DNA from: Gemmatimonas aurantiaca
GTDB taxonomy: Bacteria; Gemmatimonadota; Gemmatimonadetes; Gemmatimonadales; Gemmatimonadaceae
DNA length: 64,000 nucleotides
Assembly: GCF_037190085.1 (NCBI RefSeq)
Contig: NZ_JBBCJO010000012.1
Coordinates: 372,001-436,000 of the forward strand
Reading direction: 5' to 3'
The notes under the pieces were generated by a model that made no database searches, was not told where the DNA came from, and worked only from the letters and a program-made list of their open reading frames with translations. Positions 8,892 to 17,186 of the stretch are shown here, piece after piece. The translations under genes were made by a program, and so were the position numbers. The first letter of the stretch is position 1; every line of letters starts with the position of its first letter.

Positions 8892-10121
8892 ATGTCGCAG
8901 CGACCACACAAGCCCGCGTCGCCAATGCGCGCCCACTCCCGCCCGCCCCTGACGTTCCCCACCGCGTTGTTCTGCGGTGCCCTGCTGTTCCCGCCCGGGT
9001 CTCTTTTGGCGCAGACGGGTGCGACGGTCACTGCGGCCATCGGCGCCGACAGTACGGGAGCCTTCCGGGGAGCCATCACCACGGCCGACGGGATTCCCCT
9101 CGGCGGTGCCTCCGTTCGCCTGGCGATCGACCGGGCAGCCAATCACTTCATCTCGGAATCGGACGACAACGGCAACGTCGTCTTCACCAAGGTCCCCCTT
9201 GGGAAGGGATGGCTGCACGCCCGGCGCATCGGCTTCCGTCCCGATTCCATTCCGGTCACGGTCTCAAACAACGAACCACCGCTCGCCACGCTGAGCCTCA
9301 CGCGTGTGGCCGTGGAGTTGAGTGCGGTCCGTGTGCTGGGACGCCGCGACATCGGTGGTCCCATGGGGGGCTTCTTCCGGCGTCAGCAGGCCAACGGAGG
9401 CGGCCGGTTCTTCACGGCGCAGGATCTCGAACGTCGAAACCCGTCGAACATGACCGATGTGTTTCGTGCCGTGCCGGGCATCCGCATCGAATCGAACGGC
9501 CCCATGAACCACGTGCGGATACGCAACAGCCGCTGTGCGCCGCTGGTCTGGCTGGATGGACAACCACTGTTCGCGGGAGAGGTGGATCTCGACAGCTTCG
9601 ATCCGCACACGTTCGAAGGCATCGAGGTCTACAGTGGTCCGGCCAGCGTGCCGGTCGAATTCCAGGGCAACCAGCGCATGAGCAGCGCGTGCGGCACGAT
9701 CGTCTTGTGGTCCAAGCGCGGCGAGATGCGGCCCAAGAAACGCAAGAAAGACGACCCGACGCCCGTGGCGCTGATCATGCAGCTCATCGAGAAAGGGGAG
9801 GCGTTCGTGGTGAGCGACGTGGACGTGGCGGCCTATCCCGATTCGTCCATGCTCATCAAACCCATCTATCCCGACTCGCTGTTCGAAGCGCAGACCGCGG
9901 GATCGGTGCTGGCCGAGTTCGTGGTGAACACCAAGGGACGTGCGGTGATGGAGACGTTCAGTGCCATGACCACATCCCATCGACAGCTCGTGGAACCGGT
10001 GCGCCGCGCCGTCCAGCAGCAGGAATTCGTTCCCGCCGTTCGCGGTGGGAAGATCGTGCAGCAGGTGATGCAGCTGCCTTTCCATTTCGTTCCCGATTCC
10101 ACGGCCCGACGGAGGCGCTGA
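8892..10121 (+). CDS. barrel-less protein: carboxypeptidase-regulatory domain + TonB plug + TonB C-terminal domain
   Basis: A 409-residue secreted protein with an unusual architecture. After a signal peptide (ALFCGALLFPPGSLLAQ) comes a carboxypeptidase-regulatory-like domain (GAITTADGIPLGGASVRL, then VPLGKGWLHARRIGF). A TonB plug-like domain follows (FFTAQDLERRNPSNMTDVF, VPGIRIESNG, VRIRNSRCAPLVWLDGQPL, GIEVYSGPASVPVEF). No outer-membrane barrel follows; a Lys-rich linker (KKRKKDDP) leads to a TonB C-terminal domain (GSVLAEFVVNTKGRAV, then QQEFVPAVRGGKIVQQVM and PFHFVP). TonB C-domains usually contact receptor plugs, so both sides of that contact are joined here. The protein may be a periplasmic adaptor. 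It heads a cluster with the next two genes (0-nt and 16-nt-overlap junctions). Confidence 0.8.
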   Translation: MSQRPHKPASPMRAHSRPPLTFPTALFCGALLFPPGSLLAQTGATVTAAIGADSTGAFRGAITTADGIPLGGASVRLAIDRAANHFISESDDNGNVVFTKVPLGKGWLHARRIGFRPDSIPVTVSNNEPPLATLSLTRVAVELSAVRVLGRRDIGGPMGGFFRRQQANGGGRFFTAQDLERRNPSNMTDVFRAVPGIRIESNGPMNHVRIRNSRCAPLVWLDGQPLFAGEVDLDSFDPHTFEGIEVYSGPASVPVEFQGNQRMSSACGTIVLWSKRGEMRPKKRKKDDPTPVALIMQLIEKGEAFVVSDVDVAAYPDSSMLIKPIYPDSLFEAQTAGSVLAEFVVNTKGRAVMETFSAMTTSHRQLVEPVRRAVQQQEFVPAVRGGKIVQQVMQLPFHFVPDSTARRRR

Positions 10122-10547
10122 GTGGCGAAGGTGATGCGTTCGACGGCCAGCACGATCCTCGTGCTGGCCGGTCAGCTTCTGGCAACGTCGGTGGAGGCGC
10201 AGCCCTCTGGTGGTGCACTCCAGGAGATCGGCAAGACCTCCGTGGGGACCCCGGTGTTCCTCGAAACCCGGTCGGTCACGAAAGCGGGCGACATCGTGAC
10301 GGCCACCGTACGGGTCAAGCTCGTGCCGCCCATCAAGAACGGCGCACAGGAACTCCGCAGTTCACGCACCATCGGAATGTACGACTGCGTCAAACAGACC
10401 GTCGCCACCAGGGAGAGCTGGTATTTCACCGACGACGCCGGTCGCAAGGAAGGTATGCATCGCACGGTGAAAGTGCCGGGCTTCGGACCGGCCATCAAAG
10501 GTTCATTGGCGGACGTGGCGTGGAAACATCTATGCGCAAAACCCTGA
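10122..10547 (+). CDS. small secreted protein, surface-adhesin protein E-like
   Basis: A 141-residue protein with signal peptide (STILVLAGQLLATSVEAQ). The mature part resembles the surface-adhesin protein E family: a first strand pair (VGTPVFLETRSVTKAGD), a strand RVKLVPP, a central Cys in TIGMYDCVKQT followed by ESWYFTDDAGR, and a final Cys in WKHLCAKP. The two Cys probably form a disulfide. GTG at 10122 immediately follows the stop of the upstream gene and has GGAGG seven bases before it; ATG at 10134 is possible. Its stop overlaps the next gene start by 16 bp, so the three genes are probably cotranslated. Family assignment is by pattern only. Confidence 0.6.
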   Translation: MAKVMRSTASTILVLAGQLLATSVEAQPSGGALQEIGKTSVGTPVFLETRSVTKAGDIVTATVRVKLVPPIKNGAQELRSSRTIGMYDCVKQTVATRESWYFTDDAGRKEGMHRTVKVPGFGPAIKGSLADVAWKHLCAKP

Positions 10548-12034
10548 CACTTTTCACGCGGACTCTCCTCGGATCCGCGGTCCTCTGGCCGGCGCTCGCC
10601 TCGGCTCAGCCCATGCAGGCATTGGGAACGGTGCGCGGCACGGTCTATGACAGCCTCACCCGCCGGCCGCTCGCGAACGCTGTCGTCGAAGTACAGGAAA
10701 CCGCCCGCCTCACCTACACCGATACGCAGGGCCGTTTCACCCTGGACTCCGTGCCCGTCGGTGCCCAGCAGCTGACGTTCTCGTCGACAACGCTCGACTC
10801 GCTGGGGCTGTACGGATTTGCCCGCACGATCGAGGTCCGCACCGATACCCGGGGCGTGGTGCTGGCCACGCCGTCGTTCCGCACGGTGTATGCGCGCCTC
10901 TGCCCGGCCACTGACAGTCCGCCCACCGACAGTGCCATCGTGTTCGGCACCGTCTACGACGCCGCGGACCGTTCCCCGATCAACGGAGCACAGGTCGTGT
11001 TGCGCTGGTTCGAGACGGACGCAAAGACCAGGGGACTGCAGCTCAGAACTCCACAGCGCACCGCGAGCACCGGTGCGGACGGGGTGTATGGCATCTGCGG
11101 CGTACCCGCCGATCTCGCCCTGAGCACATCCGCCTCTCACGACTCGGCTGCCAGTGGCGTATTCAGCACGGTCGTGGGACCTGGCCGGATATTGCGGCGT
11201 GATTTTTATCTCAGCCGCGAACTGGGCAATATTGCGGTGTCCTCAGGCAATGCCGCATCGGTGCAGGGCACGGGCCGAATCCGGGGCACCGTGCGCGATG
11301 AACGGGGGAATGCACTGGTGGGCGCGCTCGTCGTGCTCACCACGATCGATCGCACGACCAATACCGACTCGGCCGGCCGATACCATTTCGCGAATGTCCC
11401 CTTGGGCACCCAGGAGCTCAGCGTCCGGCAACTCGGACGCGGAGCGCTGTATCGCATCATCGATGTCACGGCCCGCGAAGAAGGAGCGCATGACTTCGTG
11501 CTGCCCACGACGACCGTGCTCGCCACCATGAATGTGCGGAGGGAAGCCAGCGTGGGTGCAGATCAGGCGGGCTTCCTGCGGCGCAAGAATCAGGGCTTCA
11601 TCAAGGTCGTCGAACGTGAGGAAATCCTGAAACGATTCGATGTGGGGTCGGCACTGAAACGCGTTTCCGGACTGCGGGTGACGCAGCAGATGGGCACCAC
11701 CCAGGTGACCAGCACCCGCCCATTCTGTGCTGGTGAAGTTCCGATCATCATCGACGGTGTGCCCATATCGAGCCACGGAAACGCCTCCCTGTTCTCGTCC
11801 ACCCAGAGCGTTACCCCACCGCAAGGCGATGGGAAAGGCGGAGGATCGAACGGTCCGCAAATCACCATGGCGCCGCCCTCGAACACTTCGCGCATCGACC
11901 AGCTCGCGGTCAACGATGTCATCGCCATCGAATTCCATGCTGGTCCGGCCACCGTGCCCATGGAATACTGGTCCGGACCACCGCCGCAGTGTGGATTGAT
12001 CCTCATCTGGACGGTGTTCGCACGGTGGCGGTAA
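10532..12034 (+). CDS. barrel-less protein with three carboxypeptidase-regulatory domains and a TonB plug
   Basis: A 500-residue protein starting at ATG 10532 inside the end of the previous gene. Signal peptide (LLGSAVLWPALASAQ), then three carboxypeptidase-regulatory-like domains: VRGTVYDSLTRRPLANAVV, IVFGTVYDAADRSPINGAQ and IRGTVRDERGNALVGALVV, each followed by a GRYHF/GRFTL-type strand. The C-terminal 170 residues form a plug-like domain (VEREEILKRFDVGSALKRV, GLRVTQQMG, CAGEVPIIIDGVPIS, NDVIAIEFHAGPATVPMEY). The protein stops where a receptor barrel would start, as does the product of 8892-10121. A function in the outer membrane or periplasm is likely but unknown. Confidence 0.8.
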   Translation: MRKTLTLFTRTLLGSAVLWPALASAQPMQALGTVRGTVYDSLTRRPLANAVVEVQETARLTYTDTQGRFTLDSVPVGAQQLTFSSTTLDSLGLYGFARTIEVRTDTRGVVLATPSFRTVYARLCPATDSPPTDSAIVFGTVYDAADRSPINGAQVVLRWFETDAKTRGLQLRTPQRTASTGADGVYGICGVPADLALSTSASHDSAASGVFSTVVGPGRILRRDFYLSRELGNIAVSSGNAASVQGTGRIRGTVRDERGNALVGALVVLTTIDRTTNTDSAGRYHFANVPLGTQELSVRQLGRGALYRIIDVTAREEGAHDFVLPTTTVLATMNVRREASVGADQAGFLRRKNQGFIKVVEREEILKRFDVGSALKRVSGLRVTQQMGTTQVTSTRPFCAGEVPIIIDGVPISSHGNASLFSSTQSVTPPQGDGKGGGSNGPQITMAPPSNTSRIDQLAVNDVIAIEFHAGPATVPMEYWSGPPPQCGLILIWTVFARWR

Positions 12035-12045
12035 GCGTCGTGAGT

Positions 12046-12166
12046 TGTGGGGAATGAGTTTGGGGGTGAACTGCCGGGTGGTGGGTGACGGGTCTCGCGA
12101 CGCGCGACTCGTTACCAGAAACCAGGCTGCTCACCCCCAAACCCGAAACCCACCACCCGCAACCGC
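12046..12166. repeat. palindromic intergenic element, copy A (between convergent genes)
   Basis: The left part contains gtttgggggtgaactgcc and gggtggtgggtgacgggt; the right part contains the inverse (ggctgctcacccccaaac, then acccaccacccgc). It lies exactly between the convergent plug-protein gene and icd. The same element recurs at 15736-15843 in the next convergent junction. It can form a long imperfect hairpin and probably acts as a two-way terminator. Confidence 0.85.
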
Positions 12167-12169
12167 CGT

Positions 12170-13387
12170 TCAGGCCATCTTCGCCTGCAGCCGCCGATCG
12201 ATCGCGTCGAGGAAGTCCTCGGTGTACAGGAATGGCGTGTTCTTCGAGATCAGAACCGCGAGGTCCTTCGTCATCTCACCGGCTTCCACCGCGTCGATGC
12301 ACACCTGTTCCAGCGTCTCGGCGAAGCGCACCACCTCGGGCGTGCCATCGAGTTTGCCACGATGCATCAGACCACGCGTCCACGCGAAGATGCTCGCGAT
12401 TGGATTGGTGGACGTCTTGTTGCCCTTCTGATGTTCGCGGTAGTGACGCGTGACCGTGCCATGCGCCGCTTCCGCTTCCATGGTCTTGCCATCGGGTGTG
12501 AGCAGCACCGACGTCATGAGGCCGAGTGAGCCGAAGCCCTGGGCCACGATGTCCGACTGCACGTCGCCGTCGTAGTTCTTGCACGCCCACACGTAGCCGC
12601 CTTCCCACTTGAGCGCCGAGGCGACCATGTCGTCGATGAGGCGATGCTCGTAGGTGATGCCGGCCTTCTCGAAGTCCGCCTTGAACTCGGCGTTGAACAC
12701 CTCCTCGAAGAGATCCTTGAACTGCCCGTCGTACGCCTTGAGGATGGTGTTCTTCGTGGAGAGGTACACCGGGTAGTTGCGCTGCAGGCCGTACCTGAAG
12801 CTGGCGCGTGCAAAATCGCGGATGGAGTCGTTGAAGTTGTACATGCCCATCGCGACACCACCATCCTGGCCGAACTTCGCCACGTCGAACTGCATCGGCG
12901 CGCTGCCGTCGGCCGGCGTGTAGGTGATCGTCACCGTGCCCGGGCCCGGCACCTTGAAATCCGTCGCCTTGTATTGATCGCCGTGCGCATGACGACCCAC
13001 CACGATGGGCTTGGTCCAGTGCGGCACGAGACGCGGAATGTTCGAGATGATGATCGGCTCGCGGAAGATCACCCCGCCGAGGATGTTGCGGATGGTGCCG
13101 TTGGGACTCTTCCACATCTTCTTGAGTCCGAACTCCTTCACACGCGCCTCGTCGGGCGTGATGGTGGCACACTTCACCGCCACGCCGTACTTCTTCGTGG
13201 CTTCGGCGGAATCGATCGTGACCTGATCGCCCGTCGCATCCCGGTGTTCGATGCCGAGATCGTAATAATCGAGCTCGACGTCGAGATACGGCAGGATGAG
13301 CTTGTCCTTGATGAACTGCCAGATGATGCGGGTCATCTCGTCGCCGTCCATCTCGACGACAGGATTCACGACCTTGATCTTCGCCAT
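12170..13387 (-). CDS. icd: NADP-dependent isocitrate dehydrogenase, eukaryotic-like type
   Basis: Converts isocitrate and NADP+ to 2-oxoglutarate, CO2 and NADPH in the TCA cycle. The 405-residue protein (start ATG 13387, MAKIKVVNPVVEMDGDEMT) matches the homodimeric 400-residue IDH type found in eukaryotes and some bacteria rather than the E. coli type. Visible motifs are the substrate loop KSPNGTIRN, PRLVPHWTKPIVVGRHAHG, the metal-binding Asp segment RLIDDMVASALKWEGGYVWACKNYDGDVQSD, and AEAAHGTVTRHYREH near the coenzyme site. The reading frame stays open about 440 bp upstream of 13387, but the extra part has no similarity to IDH and lies in the spacer. Cytosolic. Confidence 0.96.
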   Translation of the reverse strand: MAKIKVVNPVVEMDGDEMTRIIWQFIKDKLILPYLDVELDYYDLGIEHRDATGDQVTIDSAEATKKYGVAVKCATITPDEARVKEFGLKKMWKSPNGTIRNILGGVIFREPIIISNIPRLVPHWTKPIVVGRHAHGDQYKATDFKVPGPGTVTITYTPADGSAPMQFDVAKFGQDGGVAMGMYNFNDSIRDFARASFRYGLQRNYPVYLSTKNTILKAYDGQFKDLFEEVFNAEFKADFEKAGITYEHRLIDDMVASALKWEGGYVWACKNYDGDVQSDIVAQGFGSLGLMTSVLLTPDGKTMEAEAAHGTVTRHYREHQKGNKTSTNPIASIFAWTRGLMHRGKLDGTPEVVRFAETLEQVCIDAVEAGEMTKDLAVLISKNTPFLYTEDFLDAIDRRLQAKMA

Positions 13388-13728
13388 ACGCAGAATGCCG
13401 GGTGGGGCTGAAGAGGGACCGTGTACCGCCCGATCGGCGGTCACGAAGAAGAGGTGGCGGCTGCGACGTGTCGTTCCGGAGATCTCCGGGAAATCTCCGC
13501 GGCAGCGCCACAGCTTCGCAAAATGTGGCCGGAAGCGCCCATGATCCAGTAGCGGTCCAGTAGCCGTCCAGCAGTCGCCCCGTGTCACGGTCGATCCCGG
13601 GCACGGTACGGCTGGCCCTGTTGTCAGGGATTCGACCATTGCGTGGGGTGGCGCGTTGCACCAGACATGCAGGATGCGCGTGCTCCGTGCGCGCATCTCC
13701 GCCCCAGTTTCCTCTCGCCGCACGCGAT
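13388..13728. other. 341-bp divergent spacer icd / CocE hydrolase
   Basis: Both promoters should lie here. No convincing -35/-10 pair was found on either strand. The only clear structure is an 11-bp tandem array at 13545-13577. Confidence 0.5.
13545..13577. repeat. three tandem 11-bp units in the icd/hydrolase spacer
   Basis: Units tccagtagcgg, tccagtagccg and tccagcagtcg lie head to tail. Sequence is unrelated to the other 11-bp arrays but the period is the same. Confidence 0.75.
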
Positions 13729-15729
13729 ATGTCTTCCTTCCCCAGTCGCCCCCGGAGCTGCCGGTCCGGACTCCCGGTGGCTTCGATCGCCCTGGCAAGC
13801 ATTCTGGCGCTTGCCGCGGGCTCCCCGGCACTCCACGCGCAACCCGGCGCCGCTCCCAACGCCGAACTCATCACGGCCCGCAACGCGCAGGAAGCCGAGC
13901 TGCAGAAGATCGCCGACGTGCACCGCTCGGTGATGATGCCCATGCGCGATGGCACACGCCTGATGACGGACATCTATGTCCCGAAGGGACGCACCGGTGG
14001 TGTACCGCTCATCCTGAGCAAGACGCCGTACAACATGAACTGGTGGGACGTGCGCACCGGTGCCCCACGCGATGTATCGGCCGTGCTCACCGCGATCAAA
14101 CGCGGCTACGCCTACGCGTTGCAGAACGAACGTGGCCACTTCTTCAGCGAAGGCGAATACGACATCCTCGGTCCGCCGGTCACCGATGGACAGGATGCCA
14201 TCGAGTGGTTCGCGAAACAGGCCTGGAGCAACGGTCGTGTCGGCCTGATCGGTTGTTCCAGCACGGCCGAATACCAGATGGCCGTGGCTGGCACCAGACC
14301 GAAGGGGCTTGCCGCCATGATCCCGCAGGGTTTCGGCGCCGGCGTGGGCCGTGTGGGAGGCTGGTACGAGCAGGGCAACTGGTATCGCGGTGGCGCGGTA
14401 CAGATGCTCTTCATCACCTGGCTGTATGGCGAGCAGAACACGCAACGTCCGCAGTTCCCGGCCTCCACCAGCCAGGAAGATCTCACACGCCTGCGCAAGG
14501 CGTTCGATCTGGCCTGGGGCGCGCCCCGCGTGGATTGGGCCGAAGCGCTGTGGCATCTGCCCATGCAGGACATCATGAAGGCCGTGGACGGTCCACGCGG
14601 CGTCTACGCCGACAAGATGCCCGTGGCCACCGGCGGTGAGATGATCCGGCGCACGCCCAACGATCCGCGGTGGTACAAGGGCGGTCTCTACAACGACAGC
14701 ATGCCCTTCGACACGCCGGCGCTGTGGTTCATGTCGTGGTACGACGTCTCGGTCGGCCCCAACATCGCGATGTGGCAGCACGCCATGAAGGTCGCATCAC
14801 CGGAGGTGGCGAAGCAGCAGTACGCCGTGATCGCGCCCGTGGCGCACTGCTCGTACACACGCGCCACCGAGAACACCGTGGTGGGCGATCGCAGTGTGGG
14901 CGACGCGCGTCTCGATTACGACGCGCTCACCTACGGCTGGTTCGACACCTTCCTCAAGGGCGAGAAGACCGGCCTGCTGGATACGCTGCCACGCATCCGC
15001 TACTACACGATGGGCTCGAACGAGTGGAAGTCGAGCGATGTGTGGCCGCCCCGGGGCACCACACCCACCACCTGGTATCTCACCAGCAGCGGCTCGGCCA
15101 ACACCATGAACGGCACCGGGGCACTCGTGCCAAAACTTCCGGCCAGGGCACAGCGCGACACGTTCAGCTACGACCCCATGAAACCGGTGACGAGTTATGG
15201 CGGCAACGTCTGCTGCACCGGCACGGCCATTCAGGCCGGTTCATTCGATCAGCGCGTGCGCGAAACGCGTTCCGACATTCTCGTGTACACGTCGGAGCCG
15301 CTCAAGGAAGGCATCGAAGTGAGCGGCCCCATTTCGGTCACGCTCTATGTGGGCAGTGACGCGAAGGACACCGATTTCACGGTGAAGCTCATCGACGTGG
15401 ACACCGAAGGTCGCGCCTGGAATCTTGACGAGACCATCCAGCGCATGCGTTACCACACGGGCTACGACAAACCCGAGACACGCATGGAGCCCGGCAAGGT
15501 GTACAAGGCCACGCTCGGTCCGCTCAACACGAGCAACTACTTCAAGGCCGGGCATCGGGTGCGCATCGAAGTGTCGAGCTCCAACTTCCCGCGCTTCGAT
15601 CGCAATCTCAACACCGGCGGTGACAACTACAGCGAAACCACCGGCGTGACGGCGCACAACATCGTCTTCCACGGCGGCAAGACGCCTTCGAGTGTGACGC
15701 TGCCGATCGTGCGGACAACGAAGAAGTAA
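13729..15729 (+). CDS. secreted CocE/NonD family hydrolase (X-Pro dipeptidyl-peptidase fold)
   Basis: A 666-residue exported alpha/beta-hydrolase; ATG 13729 gives a signal peptide (SGLPVASIALASILALAAG...HAQ). The family cleaves esters, amides or X-Pro dipeptides; typical are cocaine esterase, glutaryl-7-ACA acylase and XPP. Visible: MMPMRDGTRLMTDIYVP (family N-terminus), LILSKTPYN, NERGHFFSEGEYD, and the nucleophile elbow GLIGCSSTAEYQM with Ser177. WFMSWYDVSVGPN probably includes the acid region, and PVAHCSY (His373) the catalytic His. The C-terminal jelly-roll domain (GPISVTLYVGSD, RVRIEVSSSNFPRFDRNLNTG) is typical. A signal peptide implies periplasmic breakdown of a peptide or ester; substrate unknown. 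Confidence 0.9.
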   Translation: MSSFPSRPRSCRSGLPVASIALASILALAAGSPALHAQPGAAPNAELITARNAQEAELQKIADVHRSVMMPMRDGTRLMTDIYVPKGRTGGVPLILSKTPYNMNWWDVRTGAPRDVSAVLTAIKRGYAYALQNERGHFFSEGEYDILGPPVTDGQDAIEWFAKQAWSNGRVGLIGCSSTAEYQMAVAGTRPKGLAAMIPQGFGAGVGRVGGWYEQGNWYRGGAVQMLFITWLYGEQNTQRPQFPASTSQEDLTRLRKAFDLAWGAPRVDWAEALWHLPMQDIMKAVDGPRGVYADKMPVATGGEMIRRTPNDPRWYKGGLYNDSMPFDTPALWFMSWYDVSVGPNIAMWQHAMKVASPEVAKQQYAVIAPVAHCSYTRATENTVVGDRSVGDARLDYDALTYGWFDTFLKGEKTGLLDTLPRIRYYTMGSNEWKSSDVWPPRGTTPTTWYLTSSGSANTMNGTGALVPKLPARAQRDTFSYDPMKPVTSYGGNVCCTGTAIQAGSFDQRVRETRSDILVYTSEPLKEGIEVSGPISVTLYVGSDAKDTDFTVKLIDVDTEGRAWNLDETIQRMRYHTGYDKPETRMEPGKVYKATLGPLNTSNYFKAGHRVRIEVSSSNFPRFDRNLNTGGDNYSETTGVTAHNIVFHGGKTPSSVTLPIVRTTKK

Positions 15730-15735
15730 TGGGTT

Positions 15736-15843
15736 GTGAGGAGCCGGGTTTGGGGGTGAACAACCGGGTGGTGGGCGACGGGTCCCGCGTCACGGGACAC
15801 TCTACCCATGACCCGGCAGTTCACCCCCAAACCCGGCTCCCCA
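15736..15843. repeat. palindromic intergenic element, copy B (between convergent genes)
   Basis: A perfect 22-bp inverted repeat pairs 15740-15761 with 15819-15840 and continues outward with mismatches. Inner arms ccgggt/acccgg and gtcccg/cgggac pair as well, so the whole unit can fold into a branched or long stem. It is homologous to copy A at 12046-12166 and again fills a tail-to-tail junction (hydrolase stop 15729, asparaginase-like stop 15851). Confidence 0.9.
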
Positions 15844-15850
15844 ATACCCT

Positions 15851-16348
15851 TTACTCCCCCTGCGTCGCCTCCTCGAAGACGCCGACCTCGCGATTCTTCA
15901 TGACATGACCGGCGGCGAAATACCGCCCGTTCATCGCGAGGTACACCCCGGCCGGCAATATCTGCGCGAAACTGAGCGCGCTGCCGAGATTGAACAGACC
16001 ATCGGAGCTGCCGAACGCATACGGTACCATCGCCCCGGTGAGCACGATGGTCTTTCCCGGCACCGTCGCGGCAAGCACCTGCGCGGTTTCCGCCATCGTA
16101 TCGGTGCCATGCGTGATCACGATGCGCGATTCCGGCACCCGCACACAGGCCTCGACGATCTGCTGCCGATGATGATGCAGCATCTCGAGGGAATCGATCA
16201 TCATCAGCACATCCACCTGCACCTCGAGCATGCTGCGCCCGCGACGCAGCATTTCCGGCAGGTGTGTCTCACGAAACCGCAGTGAGCCGGTGAGTTCGTC
16301 GTATTCCTTGTCGAACGTGCCACCGGTGACGATGATGCGGATGCTCAC
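15851..16348 (-). CDS. short asparaginase/glutaminase N-domain protein
   Basis: A 165-residue protein that corresponds only to the N-terminal domain of type I/II asparaginases, which are usually about 330 residues. It has the first catalytic motif (IIVTGGTFDKEYDELTG) and the second (VITHGTDTMAETAQ), followed by IVLTGAMVPYAFGSSDG. The C-terminal domain is absent. GTG at 16348 is chosen because GGGAGGA lies a few bases upstream and the GTG overlaps the trmD stop codon (GTGA), which points to translational coupling. Whether the single domain is active is unclear; family members of this short type exist. Last gene of the rpsP-rimM-trmD operon. Confidence 0.8.
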   Translation of the reverse strand: MSIRIIVTGGTFDKEYDELTGSLRFRETHLPEMLRRGRSMLEVQVDVLMMIDSLEMLHHHRQQIVEACVRVPESRIVITHGTDTMAETAQVLAATVPGKTIVLTGAMVPYAFGSSDGLFNLGSALSFAQILPAGVYLAMNGRYFAAGHVMKNREVGVFEEATQGE

Positions 16349-17151
16349 GGCGATTCCTCCCGGTGTTTCCGCGCTTTCGCGGCTTTTGCTCTGGCACGCT
16401 TGGCCGCCTTCTCCGCCGCGCGGCGTTCCTGTTCGGCGATGACCGATTCGCGTGCGGCGATCTCCACTTCGCGCCGCGCCCACTCCTCACGATCGCGGGC
16501 TTCGGCTTCGCGCGTGCGCCGCAGACTTTCCGCGTCGCGCCAGGCCGCCACCCGGGCATGGTCGCCACCCACCAGCACCTCGGGCACACCAAACCCTTCG
16601 TATTCGGCGGGCCGGGTGTAGCTCGGCGCGCTGATGCCCCGATCGAAGAACGAATCGGTGCGCGCGCTGTCCAGATCGCTCATCGCGCCGGGCAACAGAC
16701 GCACCGTGGCGTCCACGATGGCCAGCGCGGCAGGTTCGCCGCCACTCAGCACGAAATCGCCAAGTGAGAGCTCCTCGGTGGCAAGATGCTGCGCCACCCG
16801 CTCGTCCACGTCCTTGTAGTGGCCGCAGAGCAGCGTCAGTTCACTGCCCGCGGCGAATCGCACGGCGTCGGCGTGCGTGAAACGCCGGCCACGGGGGGAG
16901 AGCAGCACGATGGGCGCCGTGGCCCCGACCGAGGCCACCGCTTCGAAGAACGGACCGGGCTTCATCACCATGCCGGGGCCACCGCCGAACGGATAGTCGT
17001 CCACGGTGCGATGCCGGTCGTGCGTGAAGTCGCGCAGATCGACGAGTGAATACTGCACACTGCCGGCCATCGCGGCCTTGGCCGGAATGCTCAGCGACAG
17101 CGGTCCCGTGAAGAAACCGGGAAAGATGGTGACGATGTTGATGCGCAGCAT
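16345..17151 (-). CDS. trmD: tRNA (guanine-N1)-methyltransferase TrmD with charged C-terminal tail
   Basis: Methylates G37 of tRNAs that read CNN codons, preventing +1 frameshifts, using S-adenosylmethionine. The protein of 268 residues starts MLRINIVTIFPGFF. The SPOUT knot motifs are present: TVDDYPFGGGPGMVMKPGP, LLSPRGRRFTHADAVRFA, LLCGHYKDVDERV and LSLGDFVLSGGEPAALAIVDA. After PAEYEGFGVPEVLVGGDHARV the usual C-terminal helices are replaced or extended by a roughly 60-residue Arg/Glu/Ala/Lys-rich segment that looks like a single long helix or coiled coil. An ATG at 17169 is an alternative start. Its stop overlaps the next gene by 4 bp. Confidence 0.95.
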   Translation of the reverse strand: MLRINIVTIFPGFFTGPLSLSIPAKAAMAGSVQYSLVDLRDFTHDRHRTVDDYPFGGGPGMVMKPGPFFEAVASVGATAPIVLLSPRGRRFTHADAVRFAAGSELTLLCGHYKDVDERVAQHLATEELSLGDFVLSGGEPAALAIVDATVRLLPGAMSDLDSARTDSFFDRGISAPSYTRPAEYEGFGVPEVLVGGDHARVAAWRDAESLRRTREAEARDREEWARREVEIAARESVIAEQERRAAEKAAKRARAKAAKARKHREESP

Positions 17152-17186
17152 GGGCAACCCGGGCAACATGGCCGCGGACGGATCGT

